Below the pieces are notes generated by a model. The model saw nothing but the letters and a program-made list of their open reading frames with translations, was not told the DNA's origin and did no database searches. A stretch of 64,000 bases of DNA from Arthrobacter cheniae (lineage in GTDB: Bacteria; Actinomycetota; Actinomycetes; Actinomycetales; Micrococcaceae), in assembly GCF_003602275.1 (NCBI RefSeq), contig NZ_QZVT01000008.1, forward strand, positions 37,221 to 101,220, in the 5' to 3' direction. Below are positions 17,602 through 27,174 of this stretch, piece by piece; the stretch's first letter is position 1; each line of letters opens with the position of its first letter. Both the position numbers and the translations under genes were made by a program.

Positions 17602-18303
17602 TCAGCTATCGTGCCTTTGATTGCCGTTCGCCATGAATCGGTACCCCATGCCCGCTTCGGTCAGCAGGTACCGGGGTGTGCTTGGGTCCGGCTCGAGTTT
17701 TTTTCGCAGCTGCCGGATGTACAGGCGGAGGTAGCCGGAGTCACGGACGTGCTCCGGCCCCCATACCTCTGTCAGCAGGTTCTCCTGCGCTACAAGCCGC
17801 CCGGGGTTCAGCATCAACGTTTCGAGCAGGCGCCACTCGGTGCGCGTGAGGTGGATGGAGGAGCCATCGGTGGTCCTGACCACCGATTTGGCGACAAGGT
17901 CCACGCGCACGTCTCCGAAGCTCGCGCCTGCTTCTTCCTGTGCGGGCAGGCGCCGCCGGGTGAGGGCCCTCACCCGAGCGAGCAACTCGTCGGTGAGGAA
18001 CGGTTTGGTGACGTAGTCGTCTGCACCCGCGTCGAGTGCCTGCACCTTGTCGATCGAGTCCATTCGCCCGGAGACCACGAGGATCGGTACCGAGCTCCAG
18101 CCACGGAGCCCATGAATGACGTCGATTCCACTCAGGCGCGGCATGCCGAGGTCCAGCACCACGATGTCGGGGTGGTGCTCGGCCGCGCGCCGGAGCGCCG
18201 CGGCGCCGTCTGCTGCGGTGACGACGTCGTAGTCGGACGCCGTGAAGGTGATACTGAGGGCCCGGAGGATCTGTGGATCATCGTCGGCGATGAGGACCTT
18301 CAC
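17602..18303 (-). CDS. kdpE: KdpE response regulator
   Basis: A 233-aa OmpR-family response regulator. The receiver domain has DDD near the N-terminus, phospho-acceptor Asp in IVVLDLGMP (about residue 51), Ser/Thr in VVSGR and Lys in YVTKPF. A winged-helix DNA-binding domain follows (LTRTEWRLLETLMLNPGRLVAQ, then RLYIRQLRKKLEPDPSTPRYLLTEAGMGYRF). It starts with GTG at 18303, overlapping the kdpD stop by 4 bp. It would activate the kdp promoter upstream of 25.5 kb when K+ is low. Confidence 0.93.
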   Translation of the reverse strand: MKVLIADDDPQILRALSITFTASDYDVVTAADGAAALRRAAEHHPDIVVLDLGMPRLSGIDVIHGLRGWSSVPILVVSGRMDSIDKVQALDAGADDYVTKPFLTDELLARVRALTRRRLPAQEEAGASFGDVRVDLVAKSVVRTTDGSSIHLTRTEWRLLETLMLNPGRLVAQENLLTEVWGPEHVRDSGYLRLYIRQLRKKLEPDPSTPRYLLTEAGMGYRFMANGNQRHDS

Positions 18304-20831
18304 GCCGCTCCGACACTGTCCCCGGTGAGGAGCACCGGGTGCGGTTGCGGCGCGTGCGGCAGTGATATCACGGAGGTGAGTCCGCCTCCGGGAGTGTCCT
18401 CGAGTGTCAGCCGACCACCCATGCCGTCGACGAAACCCTTGGCCAGCGCCATCCCGAGCCCGAGGCCGGTGTCATTATCGGTGTCACCCAGCCGTTGGAA
18501 GGGCATGAGCACCTGGCCTTTCCGGTCGTCCGGGATTCCAGGCCCACGGTCGATGATCCGCAGTTCCGCTCGCCCGCCGAAGTCGCTCACCGACAGCACC
18601 GGTGGTTCCCCGTGGCCGGTGTATCGGATGGCATTGGACAACAGGTTCACGAGTACGCGCTGCAACAGGACGGCATCGGCAAGAAGGAGCCGGAACTCGG
18701 CAGGGAGGTCGAGCTGGACATCGCCAGGACCGAGATCCAGTTCCTCGAGTGCGGGAAGGATCACGTCCTCGGGACGAACGGGTTCAAGCACGACGCCGAG
18801 CACGCCGGCCTGGATGCGGCTGGCGTCGAGCAGGTCGGTCACGAGCTTCGACAGGGTTCCGAGGCTCTGTTCGGCGGTCTCGAGGAGCGCACCCTGCTCG
18901 TCGGGCGAGAAGGAGATGTTGGATGATCGAAGACTGGTGACGGCGGTGGTCGCTGCGGTGAGTGGACGGCGGAGATCGTGCCCGACGGCGGCGAGCAGCG
19001 CCGTGCGCACGCGGTCCGCCTCGGCGAGTGGGCCTACTTCACTCGCGGCCCGGGAAAGATCCCGGTACTCCAGGGCTGTGTCCATTTGGGTAGTGATGAC
19101 GCCCAGCAGTCTCCGGTCCGCAGCTTCCAGCGGTCGGCCAACAAGCTCGAGGACTGCATGTTCACCCACGGGTACGGTCGCGGGATCGGCCTCCACGGAT
19201 GACGGCGGCCGGGAAGCGTCCTCGCTCAGCAGGGTACCGTCGGTGCCCCGCAGCCGCACGGCGTCGAGGCCGAACGCCTCCCGGGTCCGGGCCACGAGGG
19301 CCAGCAGCGTGTCCTGCCCGCGGAGCACCCCGCCCGCGACGGTCGCGAGCAGTTCGGATTCGGCGGCGGCGCGCGAGGCCGCCCGGGTACGGCGGGCTGC
19401 CTGGTCCACGACGTAGCTGACCAGGACGGCGTTGACGATGTAGAGGGCAAGCGCCGTGAAGTGCGCGGGCTCACCTATCGTCAAAGTGCGGACTGGTTCG
19501 ATGAAGTAGAAGTCCAGCGTCAGCCCGGACAGGACGGCGGCGATCAGCGCCGGCCAGATCCCGCCGATCAGGGCCACGACGATCACCAGCAGCTGGTAAC
19601 CGAGGACGTCCCCGGTAATGGATTCCTCGGACCGAAAGACCGTCAGCAGTAACGTCAGGAGCGGGCCCCCCAGCAGGGCGACGACGGCCCCGAGCACGCG
19701 GCGCCGCCAGGACAGTGCCCCTCCCGTGTGCGGCAGCGCGAACCTGCTGCCGGCCGACGCGTGGTTGACGATGTGCACGTCGATCTCGCCGGACTCCCGG
19801 ATGACGGTGGCGCCGATCCCAGGTCCCGTCACCAGCGCCACAAGGCGTGAGCGGCGGCTCACGCCGATGACAAGTTGGCTCGCGTTGGCGCCCTTGGCGA
19901 AGTCGACGAGGGCCTTCGACGTCTGGCCGCCCACCACCTCGTGGTAGGTGCCGCCGAGCTTCAGGACGAGTTCACGCTGGGCCGCGAGCTCGGCCGGATC
20001 GGCGTCGCGCAGCCCGTCCTGGTTGGTGACGTGCACGGCCAGCAGCTGACCGCCCGCGGACCGGGAGGCTATCCGGGCGCCGCGACGGAGCAGGGTACGA
20101 CCCTCCGGTCCGCCGGTGAGGGCGACGACGACCCGCTCGCGCGCCTCCCACTTGTCATCGATACCCTGCTCTGCGCGGTACCGCTGGAGGGAGCTGTCCA
20201 CCTCGTCGGCAAGCCACAGGAGCGCGAGCTCGCGCAGCGCAGTGAGGTTGCCGACACGGAAGTAGTTGGAGAGCGCCGCGTCGATCCGCCCGGACGGATA
20301 GATGCACCCCTCCGCGAGCCGGCCGCGCAGCGCCTCGGGCGCGAGGTCCACCACCTCCACCTGGTCGGCCCGGCGGAGCACCTCGTCGGGGATGGTCTCG
20401 CGGTGCGGGACGCCGGTGATGCGTTCGACGACGTCGTTGAGGGACTCGATGTGCTGCACATTGATGGTGGACATGACGTCGATCCCGGCGTCGAGCAGTG
20501 CCTCGACGTCCTGCCACCGCTTGTCGTGGCTGGTACCCGGGGCGTTGGTGTGGGCGAGCTCGTCGACCAGCACCACCTCGGGCGCCCGCGCCAGCACGGC
20601 GGTGAGATCCAGGTCTGTCAGGTGAACGCCTCGGTAGTCGATGGTCCGCCGGGGTATCACCTCGAGTCCGTCCGCCATGGCCTGCGTCGCAGTGCGCCCG
20701 TGGGTCTCGACGATGGCGATGACGACGTCGCGGCCCTCGACCCGGAGCCGCCGGCCTTCTTCGAGCATGGCATAGGTCTTGCCGACCCCGGGGGCCGCTC
20801 CCAAGAACACCCTCAACCGGCCTCGCGTCAT
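18300..20831 (-). CDS. kdpD: KdpD sensor histidine kinase
   Basis: An 843-aa K+ sensor kinase. The N-terminal KdpD domain has Walker A GAAPGVGKT (11-19) and VDELAHTN. A Usp-like domain (about 230-350) follows, then four membrane helices of the DUF4118 region (about 370-470), a GAF-like region, and the kinase core: H-box VGHDLRRPL, N-box NLLSNAIRYT, G-box DRGPGIPDD and GLGLGMALAKGFV. The domain order is full length. It is encoded between kdpC (3 bp gap) and kdpE (4 bp overlap). Confidence 0.95.
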   Translation of the reverse strand: MTRGRLRVFLGAAPGVGKTYAMLEEGRRLRVEGRDVVIAIVETHGRTATQAMADGLEVIPRRTIDYRGVHLTDLDLTAVLARAPEVVLVDELAHTNAPGTSHDKRWQDVEALLDAGIDVMSTINVQHIESLNDVVERITGVPHRETIPDEVLRRADQVEVVDLAPEALRGRLAEGCIYPSGRIDAALSNYFRVGNLTALRELALLWLADEVDSSLQRYRAEQGIDDKWEARERVVVALTGGPEGRTLLRRGARIASRSAGGQLLAVHVTNQDGLRDADPAELAAQRELVLKLGGTYHEVVGGQTSKALVDFAKGANASQLVIGVSRRSRLVALVTGPGIGATVIRESGEIDVHIVNHASAGSRFALPHTGGALSWRRRVLGAVVALLGGPLLTLLLTVFRSEESITGDVLGYQLLVIVVALIGGIWPALIAAVLSGLTLDFYFIEPVRTLTIGEPAHFTALALYIVNAVLVSYVVDQAARRTRAASRAAAESELLATVAGGVLRGQDTLLALVARTREAFGLDAVRLRGTDGTLLSEDASRPPSSVEADPATVPVGEHAVLELVGRPLEAADRRLLGVITTQMDTALEYRDLSRAASEVGPLAEADRVRTALLAAVGHDLRRPLTAATTAVTSLRSSNISFSPDEQGALLETAEQSLGTLSKLVTDLLDASRIQAGVLGVVLEPVRPEDVILPALEELDLGPGDVQLDLPAEFRLLLADAVLLQRVLVNLLSNAIRYTGHGEPPVLSVSDFGGRAELRIIDRGPGIPDDRKGQVLMPFQRLGDTDNDTGLGLGMALAKGFVDGMGGRLTLEDTPGGGLTSVISLPHAPQPHPVLLTGDSVGAA

Positions 20832-20834
20832 GGC

Positions 20835-21443
20835 CTAAGTGTCCAGCTGCGCGAGGGCCATGTTCAACTCCAGCACGTTGACCGTCGGCTCGCCGAGGTA
20901 CCCGAGGTCGGGTCCCTGCGTGTACTCCTCCACCAGGGCTTCGACGTCGGCCTCGCCGAGTCCGCGTTCCGCGGCGATCCGGGGCACCTGCAACCGGGCG
21001 TACTCGGGGCTGATGTGCGGATCGAGGCCTGAGCCCGAAGCTGTGAGGGCATCGGCCGGAACCGCGGCGGGGTCCACACCCTCGAGCTCGGCGACGGCGG
21101 TCCGGCGTTCCTCGATGGCCGCGACCAGATCCGGGTTCTCGGGGCCGAGGTTGCTGCCGCTGGACGCCCCGCCGTCGTACCCGTCCCCTGCCGCGGACGG
21201 ACGGGACTGGAACCAGTCGGGGAGGGCCGCGCCGTCGGCGTCGGTGAAGCCCTGGCCGATGATCGCGGAGCCGACGGTGCGGCCGTCGAGGGTGAGGGGC
21301 TGCCCGTCGGCGCGGTTTTTCAGGGCCACCTGGCCCAGGCCGGTGATGACGAGCGGGTAGGCGACGCCGAGGACGAGGGTCAGGACGAAAAGGGCCCGGA
21401 CGGCGGTGCCGAGCTGTCGGACGGTGCTGCGCGAAGAGCTCAT
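20835..21443 (-). CDS. kdpC: KdpC, K+-transporting ATPase subunit C
   Basis: A 202-aa single-span subunit of the Kdp K+ pump. The membrane helix near the N-terminus (VRALFVLTLVLGVAYPLVITG) is followed by the family segments GSAIIGQGFTD, WFQSRPSAAG, SSGSNLGPENP, TASGSGLDPHISPEYA and the C-terminal VNVLELNMALAQL. The subunit is thought to help KdpB bind ATP. It lies between kdpB (35 bp) and kdpD (3 bp). Confidence 0.95.
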   Translation of the reverse strand: MSSSRSTVRQLGTAVRALFVLTLVLGVAYPLVITGLGQVALKNRADGQPLTLDGRTVGSAIIGQGFTDADGAALPDWFQSRPSAAGDGYDGGASSGSNLGPENPDLVAAIEERRTAVAELEGVDPAAVPADALTASGSGLDPHISPEYARLQVPRIAAERGLGEADVEALVEEYTQGPDLGYLGEPTVNVLELNMALAQLDT

Positions 21444-21478
21444 GGGAGTCCCTTTTCGTGGACGACTGTGGACGGGGA

Positions 21479-23635
21479 TCAGAAACCGGGGATGAGGGTG
21501 AGCACGAGGTCGATCGCCTTGATGCCGATGAACGGCGCGATGATGCCACCGAGCCCGTAGACGAGCAGGTTCCGGTTGAGCGTGCTGGACGCCGACGCGG
21601 CGCGGTACTTCACGCCGCGCAGGGACAGCGGGATCAGCGCGATGATGATCAGTGCGTTGAAGATGATCGCGGAGAGGATCGCCGAGGACGGCGAATGCAG
21701 CTGCATCACATTGAGGGCGGCGAGGCCCGGGAAGGCTCCGATGAACATGGCGGGGATGATCGCGAAGTACTTGGCGATGTCGTTCGCGATGGAGAACGTG
21801 GTGAGCGCCCCGCGTGTGATGAGCAGCTGCTTGCCGATCCGGACGATATCGATGAGCTTCGTGGGGTCCGAATCCAGGTCCACCATGTTGCCCGCCTCCT
21901 TCGCCGCCGAGGTACCGGTGTTCATGGCCACGCCGACGTCCGCGAGTGCCAGGGCCGGTGCATCGTTGGTGCCATCACCGGTCATCGCGACGAGAGCGCC
22001 GCCCTCCTGCTCCTTGCGGATGAGGCGCATCTTGTCCTCGGGCGTCGCTTCGGCGAGGTAGTCGTCAAGGCCTGCCTCCGTGGCGATGGCCTTCGCCGTG
22101 AGCGGGTTGTCGCCGGTGATCATGACGGTGCGGATACCCATGGTGCGGAGCTCCGCGAAGCGCTCGGGCAGCCCTTCCTTCACGACGTCCTTGAGGTACA
22201 CGACGCCGAGGACCCGTGCCTTGCCAGTGGCGTCCCGGACGGCGACCACGAGTGGCGTGCCACCCAGCTGTGAGATGCGGTCGACCGCCTCGTCGAGCTC
22301 CGCAGTGACCAGGCCGGAGGCAGCGGCGACCCATGCTCGGACCGCGCTGCCGGCGCCCTTCCGGACGCTCGATCCGTTCGCGAAGTCGACGCCGCTCATC
22401 TTGGTCTGCGCCGAGAACGGGACGACGTCGCCGTCCACCTCCTTGCGGACGAAGCCCTCGGTGACCGCAAGGTCCACGATCGAGGTCCCCTCCGGTGTGG
22501 GGTCGCTGAACGAGGACTGAGCGGCGGCCGTGATCAACTCCTGGCGGTCGGATCCGGCGACGGCGATGAACTCACTCGCCCGCCGGTTGCCGTAGGTGAT
22601 GGTGCCGGTCTTGTCGAGCAGCAGGGTGGTGACATCGCCGGCCGCCTCGACCGCGCGGCCGGACATGGCGAGCACATTGTGCTGCACCAGGCGGTCCATG
22701 CCCGCGATGCCGATCGCGGAGAGCAGGGCGCCGATGGTCGTGGGAATCAGGCAGACGAGCAGCGCCACGAGGACCGGCACGCTGACCGTGACATTCGAGG
22801 AACTGGCGATCGGGTTGATGGTCAGCACCACCACGGTGAAGACGATCGAGAGGGTGGCCAACAGGATGTTCAGGGCCACCTCATTGGGCGTCTTCTGCCG
22901 TTCGGCGCCCTCGACGAGCCGGATCATGCGGTCGACGAAGGTGTCCCCGGGCCGGCTCGTGATGCGGACGACGATGCGGTCCGACAGGACACGCGTGCCG
23001 CCCGTGACGGCAGAGCGGTCACCGCCGGACTCGCGGACCACGGGAGCGGACTCGCCGGTGATCGCGGACTCGTCCACCGAGGCGATGCCCCAGATGATCT
23101 CGCCGTCGCCCGGCACGAGTTCGTTGGCCTCGATCAGCACGGTATCGCCGAGGGCAAGGTCCGAGGACGGCACCTCGGTGACGGTCGCCCCGTGGGCGCC
23201 CGGGTCCGCATCGGCCGCGTAGTCGCCGAGGACGCGCGCCGTCGTCCCGGTCCGTGCTTGGCGGAGGCTGGAGGCCTGCGCCTTGCCCCGGCCCTCGGCG
23301 ACGGACTCGGCGAGGTTCGCGAACAGGACCGTCAGCCAGAGCCAGATGGCGATGAGCCAGGAGAACGAGGACGGGACCTCACTGCCACCTGATGACTGTG
23401 GCCCTCCCAGGAAGGGTTCGGCGATGGCGATGGCGGTGATCAGGGCCGCGCCCACCTCGACGACGAACATGACGGGCGTGCAGACCATTTGCCGCGGGTC
23501 GAGCTTTCGGACGGCGCCCGGCAGCGCCGTGGCAAGATGCGCGGCGGAAGATGCCGAGGCCTTTTTCCGGGGTATGGGCTGGGGTGTGGCGCTATCGCTG
23601 CTGCTGCCGGCAGGTCTTTCAGTGATGGTGGACAT
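21479..23635 (-). CDS. kdpB: KdpB, K+-transporting P-type ATPase subunit B
   Basis: The 718-aa catalytic subunit of the Kdp pump. It has the TGES actuator motif, phosphorylation motif DKTGTIT (Asp 341), [13 protein letters not shown] and [21 protein letters not shown] of the hinge region, and the KdpB-specific [22 protein letters not shown] membrane segment. A low-complexity N-terminal extension of about 40 residues (Ser/Thr/Pro/Ala-rich) makes it slightly longer than the usual 680. It is 3 bp from kdpA. Confidence 0.97.
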   Translation of the reverse strand: MSTITERPAGSSSDSATPQPIPRKKASASSAAHLATALPGAVRKLDPRQMVCTPVMFVVEVGAALITAIAIAEPFLGGPQSSGGSEVPSSFSWLIAIWLWLTVLFANLAESVAEGRGKAQASSLRQARTGTTARVLGDYAADADPGAHGATVTEVPSSDLALGDTVLIEANELVPGDGEIIWGIASVDESAITGESAPVVRESGGDRSAVTGGTRVLSDRIVVRITSRPGDTFVDRMIRLVEGAERQKTPNEVALNILLATLSIVFTVVVLTINPIASSSNVTVSVPVLVALLVCLIPTTIGALLSAIGIAGMDRLVQHNVLAMSGRAVEAAGDVTTLLLDKTGTITYGNRRASEFIAVAGSDRQELITAAAQSSFSDPTPEGTSIVDLAVTEGFVRKEVDGDVVPFSAQTKMSGVDFANGSSVRKGAGSAVRAWVAAASGLVTAELDEAVDRISQLGGTPLVVAVRDATGKARVLGVVYLKDVVKEGLPERFAELRTMGIRTVMITGDNPLTAKAIATEAGLDDYLAEATPEDKMRLIRKEQEGGALVAMTGDGTNDAPALALADVGVAMNTGTSAAKEAGNMVDLDSDPTKLIDIVRIGKQLLITRGALTTFSIANDIAKYFAIIPAMFIGAFPGLAALNVMQLHSPSSAILSAIIFNALIIIALIPLSLRGVKYRAASASSTLNRNLLVYGLGGIIAPFIGIKAIDLVLTLIPGF

Positions 23636-23638
23636 GAT

Positions 23639-25312
23639 CTAGAGCAGTCCTTCCGCAAGGGGCCCCAGTGCGAGCACGGGGAAGAAAGTGAGGGCGGTGA
23701 CGACGACGGTGACGCCGACGAGGAGGGTGACGGACTGGACGCGGTCGGTAGGCAGCGTCCCAGCTGTGGCGGGCACCCTGTCCTGGGCGGCGAAGGAACC
23801 GGCGAGGGCGAGGACGAAGACCATGGGCAGGAAACGCCCCAGCAGCATCGCCACTCCGAGCGCGGTGTTGAGCCAGGGCGTGTTCGCCGTGAGGCCCGCG
23901 AACGCCGAGCCGTTGTTGTTGGCCGCGGAGGTAAAGGCGTACAGCACCTCGGACAAACCGTGCAGGCCCGGGTTCAGGATGGATGTGCCGTCGATGTCCG
24001 ACCGGAGGGCGGGCACCGCGAAGCTCAGGGCCGTTCCCGTGAGGACGAGTGTCGGCATCGTGAGGATGTAGAGGCTCGCGAGCTTGATCTCCCGTGCGCC
24101 GATCTTCTTGCCGAGGTACTCGGGTGTGCGGCCTACCAGGAGCCCGGAGATGAAGACAGTGACGACCGCGAGGATCAGCATGCCGTACAGTCCCGAGCCC
24201 ACACCACCGGGTGCGACTTCGCCGAGCATCATGTTGACCATCGGCAGCATCCCGCCGATTGCCGTGTAGCTGTCGTGCATCGAGTTCACGGCGCCTGTCG
24301 AGGTGAGCGTGCTGGCAGAGCCGAACAGGGTGGACCCGACGATCCCGAACCGTTGCTCCTTGCCCTCCATCGCAGCTCCCGCGGCCTGCGAAGCGCTGCC
24401 GTTCCCTGCCAGTTCGGCGAGTGTCACCGCGGTCAGCGACAGCAGGAAGATCGCGGACATCGCTCCGAGGATCGCGTAGCCCTGCCGGCGCTGCCCGACC
24501 ATGGTGCCGAAGGTGCGCGGCAGGCTGAAGGGGATCGCGAGCATGAGGATGACCTGGAACACGCTGGTCCAGGGTGAGGGGTTTTCGAAGGGATGAGCCG
24601 AGTTGGCGTTGAAGAACCCTCCGCCGTTGGTGCCGAGCATCTTGATAGCCTCCTGCGAGGCCACAGGACCTCCAGGCAGGTTTTGCTCGGCACCTGTCAG
24701 TGTGGTGACGGTGGTGAAGCCGGCGAAGTTCTGGATAACACCGCCCGCGAGCAGCACGAGAGCAGCGATGACGGCACCCGGCAGCAGAATCCGCAGAAGA
24801 GCGCGAGTCAGGTCCACCCAGAAGTTACCGAGCGTTGCGCTGCGACGGGCCGCTAGTCCCCGCACGAAAGCGATAGCCACGGCGAGCCCGACGGCGGCGG
24901 ACACGAAGTTCTGCACAGCGAGGCCCGCCATCTGCACGGCGTAGCCCATGGTGGCCTCGGGCGAGTAGGACTGCCAGTTGGTGTTGGTCACGAACGAGAC
25001 CGCCGTGTTGAAGGCCAGGCCCTCGGGCACCGCCGGCAGTCCGAGCGAGTAGGGCAGCACGGCCTGCGTGCGCTGCAGCACGTACACGAGCAGCACACCG
25101 ACCACGGAGAAGGAGAGGACGCCGGTGAGGTAGGAGCGCCACGGCTGGTACGACGCCGAATCGACGCCGAGGATGCGGTAGAACCCCCGCTCCACGCGGA
25201 GGTCCTTCATGCCGGTGAAGGTCCGGGCCATGTAATCGCCCAGCGGACGGTAGAGCAGGGCGAGTACGACGACGACGGTCAGCAGCGGCAGAAGCGCTGC
25301 GGCGAAAGTCAT
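23639..25312 (-). CDS. kdpA: KdpA, K+-binding subunit
   Basis: A 557-aa integral membrane subunit carrying the K+ selectivity pore. Family signatures are [51 protein letters not shown] and [15 protein letters not shown]; these correspond to the four pore loops with their Gly-containing filters. The ATG shares one base with the kdpF stop (TGATG), so translation is coupled. Confidence 0.97.
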   Translation of the reverse strand: MTFAAALLPLLTVVVVLALLYRPLGDYMARTFTGMKDLRVERGFYRILGVDSASYQPWRSYLTGVLSFSVVGVLLVYVLQRTQAVLPYSLGLPAVPEGLAFNTAVSFVTNTNWQSYSPEATMGYAVQMAGLAVQNFVSAAVGLAVAIAFVRGLAARRSATLGNFWVDLTRALLRILLPGAVIAALVLLAGGVIQNFAGFTTVTTLTGAEQNLPGGPVASQEAIKMLGTNGGGFFNANSAHPFENPSPWTSVFQVILMLAIPFSLPRTFGTMVGQRRQGYAILGAMSAIFLLSLTAVTLAELAGNGSASQAAGAAMEGKEQRFGIVGSTLFGSASTLTSTGAVNSMHDSYTAIGGMLPMVNMMLGEVAPGGVGSGLYGMLILAVVTVFISGLLVGRTPEYLGKKIGAREIKLASLYILTMPTLVLTGTALSFAVPALRSDIDGTSILNPGLHGLSEVLYAFTSAANNNGSAFAGLTANTPWLNTALGVAMLLGRFLPMVFVLALAGSFAAQDRVPATAGTLPTDRVQSVTLLVGVTVVVTALTFFPVLALGPLAEGLL

Positions 25313-25401
25313 CAGAAACGCTCCGGGCGCACGAGGGCATAGACCAGGTAGCCCAGGGCCGCGATACCGAGAACGACGGCGATCAGGTTGAAAACGATCA
25401 C
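25312..25401 (-). CDS. kdpF: KdpF, small Kdp subunit
   Basis: A 29-residue, single-helix protein ([20 protein letters not shown] then a basic RPERF-type end). The C-terminal PERF is typical of KdpF, which stabilises the KdpFABC complex. It starts with GTG at 25401, preceded by GGTGGAGGGA. It overlaps the upstream microprotein by 4 bp and the kdpA start by 1 bp. Confidence 0.9.
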   Translation of the reverse strand: MIVFNLIAVVLGIAALGYLVYALVRPERF

Positions 25402-25493
25402 AGTCCCTCCACCGCCCGGGCGATCAGAGCGACCACACTGAACAGGGCTGCGATACCCACGAAAGAGACGACGTCAAGCACAAGGAACTCCAT
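25398..25493 (-). CDS. 31-aa membrane microprotein at head of kdp operon
   Basis: The frame runs ATG at 25493 to TGA at 25398 and encodes a single hydrophobic helix ([20 protein letters not shown] onward) ending in a charged ARAVEGL tail. Its stop overlaps the kdpF GTG start by 4 bp (GTGA), the arrangement expected for translational coupling. No clear ribosome site precedes its ATG. It could be an additional small Kdp subunit or a leader peptide. I have seen similar short ORFs described only loosely in actinobacterial kdp operons and know of no function. Confidence 0.65.
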   Translation of the reverse strand: MEFLVLDVVSFVGIAALFSVVALIARAVEGL

Positions 25494-25586
25494 TGGACGG
25501 GATAGTGCACTTCGGTCCGCCGGCTTCCTGCCGAACGGGTGCCCTGGAAGGCACGAGCTCGATTACATACCCCGAACCGGATCGAA

Positions 25587-25640
25587 AAGCCGATCCTTAC
25601 GCTTTCCTCACGGCGAAGCCCGACATCCCTACGCTTCCTT
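25587..25640 (-). promoter_or_regulatory. Direct repeat upstream of kdp operon, putative KdpE site
   Basis: Two copies of a 22-25 bp sequence (plus-strand cores TTACGCTTTCCT at 25597 and CTACGCTTCCTT at 25629) lie 94-147 bp upstream of the first kdp reading frame. The repeat period is 32 bp, about three helical turns, as expected for tandem binding of an OmpR-family regulator dimer. KdpE is the obvious candidate; the binding itself is inference. Confidence 0.5.
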
Positions 25641-25702
25641 AATGCCCGAGCTCCGCAGATGTGCGTTCCGACGCCTCGTAGGTCACCCGGGTTCCAAGGC
25701 GG

Positions 25703-25939
25703 TTGAAGCCCTACTGCCTACGCGCCGGTGACACCCTCGTCGTCACGAAACTGGACCACCTCCGTCGGTCAGTGCGGAACCTCAAGGAAGTAGTCGACGG
25801 ACTCGAGAAGCAGGGCGTGACAAGCGCGAGCGATAGCACCTGGAAGGGCGACGACACCGGCCTACCCACGGTCAGCCCGAACGCCGACCAGCAATCACCG
25901 TCCGCCTACATCGGCTCCGGACCTCCCTACGCAGGCTGA
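25703..25939 (+). pseudogene. Serine recombinase (resolvase/invertase) remnant
   Basis: About 40 codons (25703-25825) read LKPYCLRAGDTLVVTKLDHL then RRSVRNLKEVVDGLEKQGV. This matches the interior of resolvase/invertase catalytic domains (RAGDTLVVxKLDRLGRSxxxL). The upstream catalytic Ser region and the downstream helix-turn-helix are missing; after GV the sequence becomes unrelated and the frame ends at 25939. The conserved DRLGRS is DHLRRS. It is a decayed fragment of a transposon or phage recombinase, located directly upstream of kdp. Confidence 0.7.
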
Positions 25940-25940
25940 T

Positions 25941-25955
25941 AGTAAGTCTGCTTGC
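25941..25955 (+). promoter_or_regulatory. TAAGT-type palindromic element, first PRC-barrel gene
   Basis: AGTAAGTCTGCTTGC, 104 bp upstream of the PRC-barrel/DUF2382 start at 26060. It matches the TAAG-N4-CTTA pattern at 62892, upstream of the paralogous gene. A TAGGGT -10-like hexamer follows about 20 bp downstream. Confidence 0.5.
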
Positions 25956-26059
25956 AATCCCGGATCGGTCCTGCCTAGGGTGGACGAAAGGCGCTCAATC
26001 GCCTCGAGCACGGACAACTACAACCGCGTAGCAACGGTAAGCAACGGTAAGGAGAGATC

Positions 26060-26869
26060 ATGATCAGCAATGACAACCTCGACCAGCTCACCAAGGGCAA
26101 GGGAACGGTCTACACGAACGACGGCGAGAAGCTCGGCTCCATCGGTGAGCTCTATGTCGACGACACCACAGGACAGCCCAGCTGGGTCACCGTGAACACC
26201 GGGCTCTTCGGCACCAAGGAAACCTTCGTGCCTCTTCAGGACGCCTCCATCGACGGCAATGACCTTCGGGTCCCGTATGACAAGTCCCTCGTCAAGGCAG
26301 CACCCTCGGTAGAGCGGGACGGACACCTCAGCCCGACCGAGGAAGAAGAGCTGTACCGCCACTACAGCGTCCATGGCACCGGCACCGGCACCACGAACAC
26401 CGACACGACCAGCCAGGTCGACGCCGGCACGACTGCCGGCACGACTGGCACATCCAGTGGTAACCGTGAGGCTGTCGGTCACGACACATCGGGTCCGACC
26501 ACGGACGAGGCAATGACGCGGTCGAAGGAAGAGCTCCGCGTCGGCACCGAAACCCAGGAGACTGGGCGGGCTCGGCTGCGCAAGCATGTCGTGACCGAGA
26601 ACGTCAGCAAGACCGTTCCGGTGAGCCACGAGGAAGTCCGGGTGGAGCGCGAGCCGATCACGGACGCGAACCGCGGGAATGCCTATGACGGCCCGGCGAT
26701 CAGCGAGGAAGAACACGAAGTGGTCCTCACTGCTGAGCGTCCCGTCGTCGACAAGGAAGCTGTCCCTGTCGAGCGTGTCCGGCTGGACAAGGAAACAGTC
26801 ACCGAGCAGGAAACTGTCAACGAGCAGGTTCGCGAAGAGCGCATCGACACGGATGGACCCACCCGCTAG
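26060..26869 (+). CDS. PRC-barrel and DUF2382 (YsnF/AvaK) stress protein
   Basis: 269 aa. An N-terminal PRC-barrel (about 1-85: KGKGTVYTNDGEKLGSIGEL, PSWVTVNTGLFGTKETFVPL) is followed by a Thr/Gly/Ser-rich linker (about 105-145) and a C-terminal DUF2382 domain (about 150-260: MTRSKEELRVGTE, RLRKHVVTENV, VPVERVRLDKETV). Such proteins are soluble and stress-associated in actinobacteria. AAGGAGAG precedes the ATG. It is a paralogue of the gene at 63001: the terminal domains are nearly the same and the linker differs. A TAAGT-type element lies upstream. Confidence 0.88.
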   Translation: MISNDNLDQLTKGKGTVYTNDGEKLGSIGELYVDDTTGQPSWVTVNTGLFGTKETFVPLQDASIDGNDLRVPYDKSLVKAAPSVERDGHLSPTEEEELYRHYSVHGTGTGTTNTDTTSQVDAGTTAGTTGTSSGNREAVGHDTSGPTTDEAMTRSKEELRVGTETQETGRARLRKHVVTENVSKTVPVSHEEVRVEREPITDANRGNAYDGPAISEEEHEVVLTAERPVVDKEAVPVERVRLDKETVTEQETVNEQVREERIDTDGPTR

Positions 26870-26904
26870 ACACACAGCCTGAGGAGCGAACGCCTCAGAG
26901 TCAA

Positions 26905-26940
26905 GAGGACGGGGTGCTGCTACTGCGGCACTCCGTCCTC
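26905..26940 (+). terminator. Hairpin terminator after PRC-barrel gene
   Basis: GAGGACGGGGTGC pairs with GCACTCCGTCCTC (13 bp, one G-T pair) around a 10-nt loop. A smaller hairpin CTGAGG...CCTCAG sits at 26879-26898. There is no long T tract. It likely ends the 26060 transcript. Confidence 0.6.
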
Positions 26941-27132
26941 CGTCGTTATGCCATACGCGGCAATAAACAGAGCGACCACAAGTGACAGGCGGGAGGACAC
27001 GACCGTCGTATCGGTTGCGCACGGATGCTTGGCCTGTGGAGCGCCTGCGCGGTCCTACTGATCGCCGCCGAGGTCCTCCACACAATTTGACGCTCCACCC
27101 TTGTGGTCTTGGGCTGCGCAGTGAAGGCTAAA

Positions 27133-27146
27133 GCTAAGGCGGCTTT
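27133..27146 (+). promoter_or_regulatory. Degenerate TAAG-type element near manganese catalase
   Basis: GCTAAGGCGGCTTT resembles the recurring TAAG-N4-CTT element (compare 62868) but is less symmetric and only 28 bp from the start codon, so this is the weakest member. Confidence 0.25.
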
Positions 27147-27174
27147 CCTTTGCCGCTCACTACTAGGAGGTCCC

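Noticed and set aside
20155..21549. Long Arg/Pro-rich frame overlapping kdpC and kdpD on the same strand
   Set aside because: Composition is typical of an out-of-frame shadow; kdpC and kdpD are certain.
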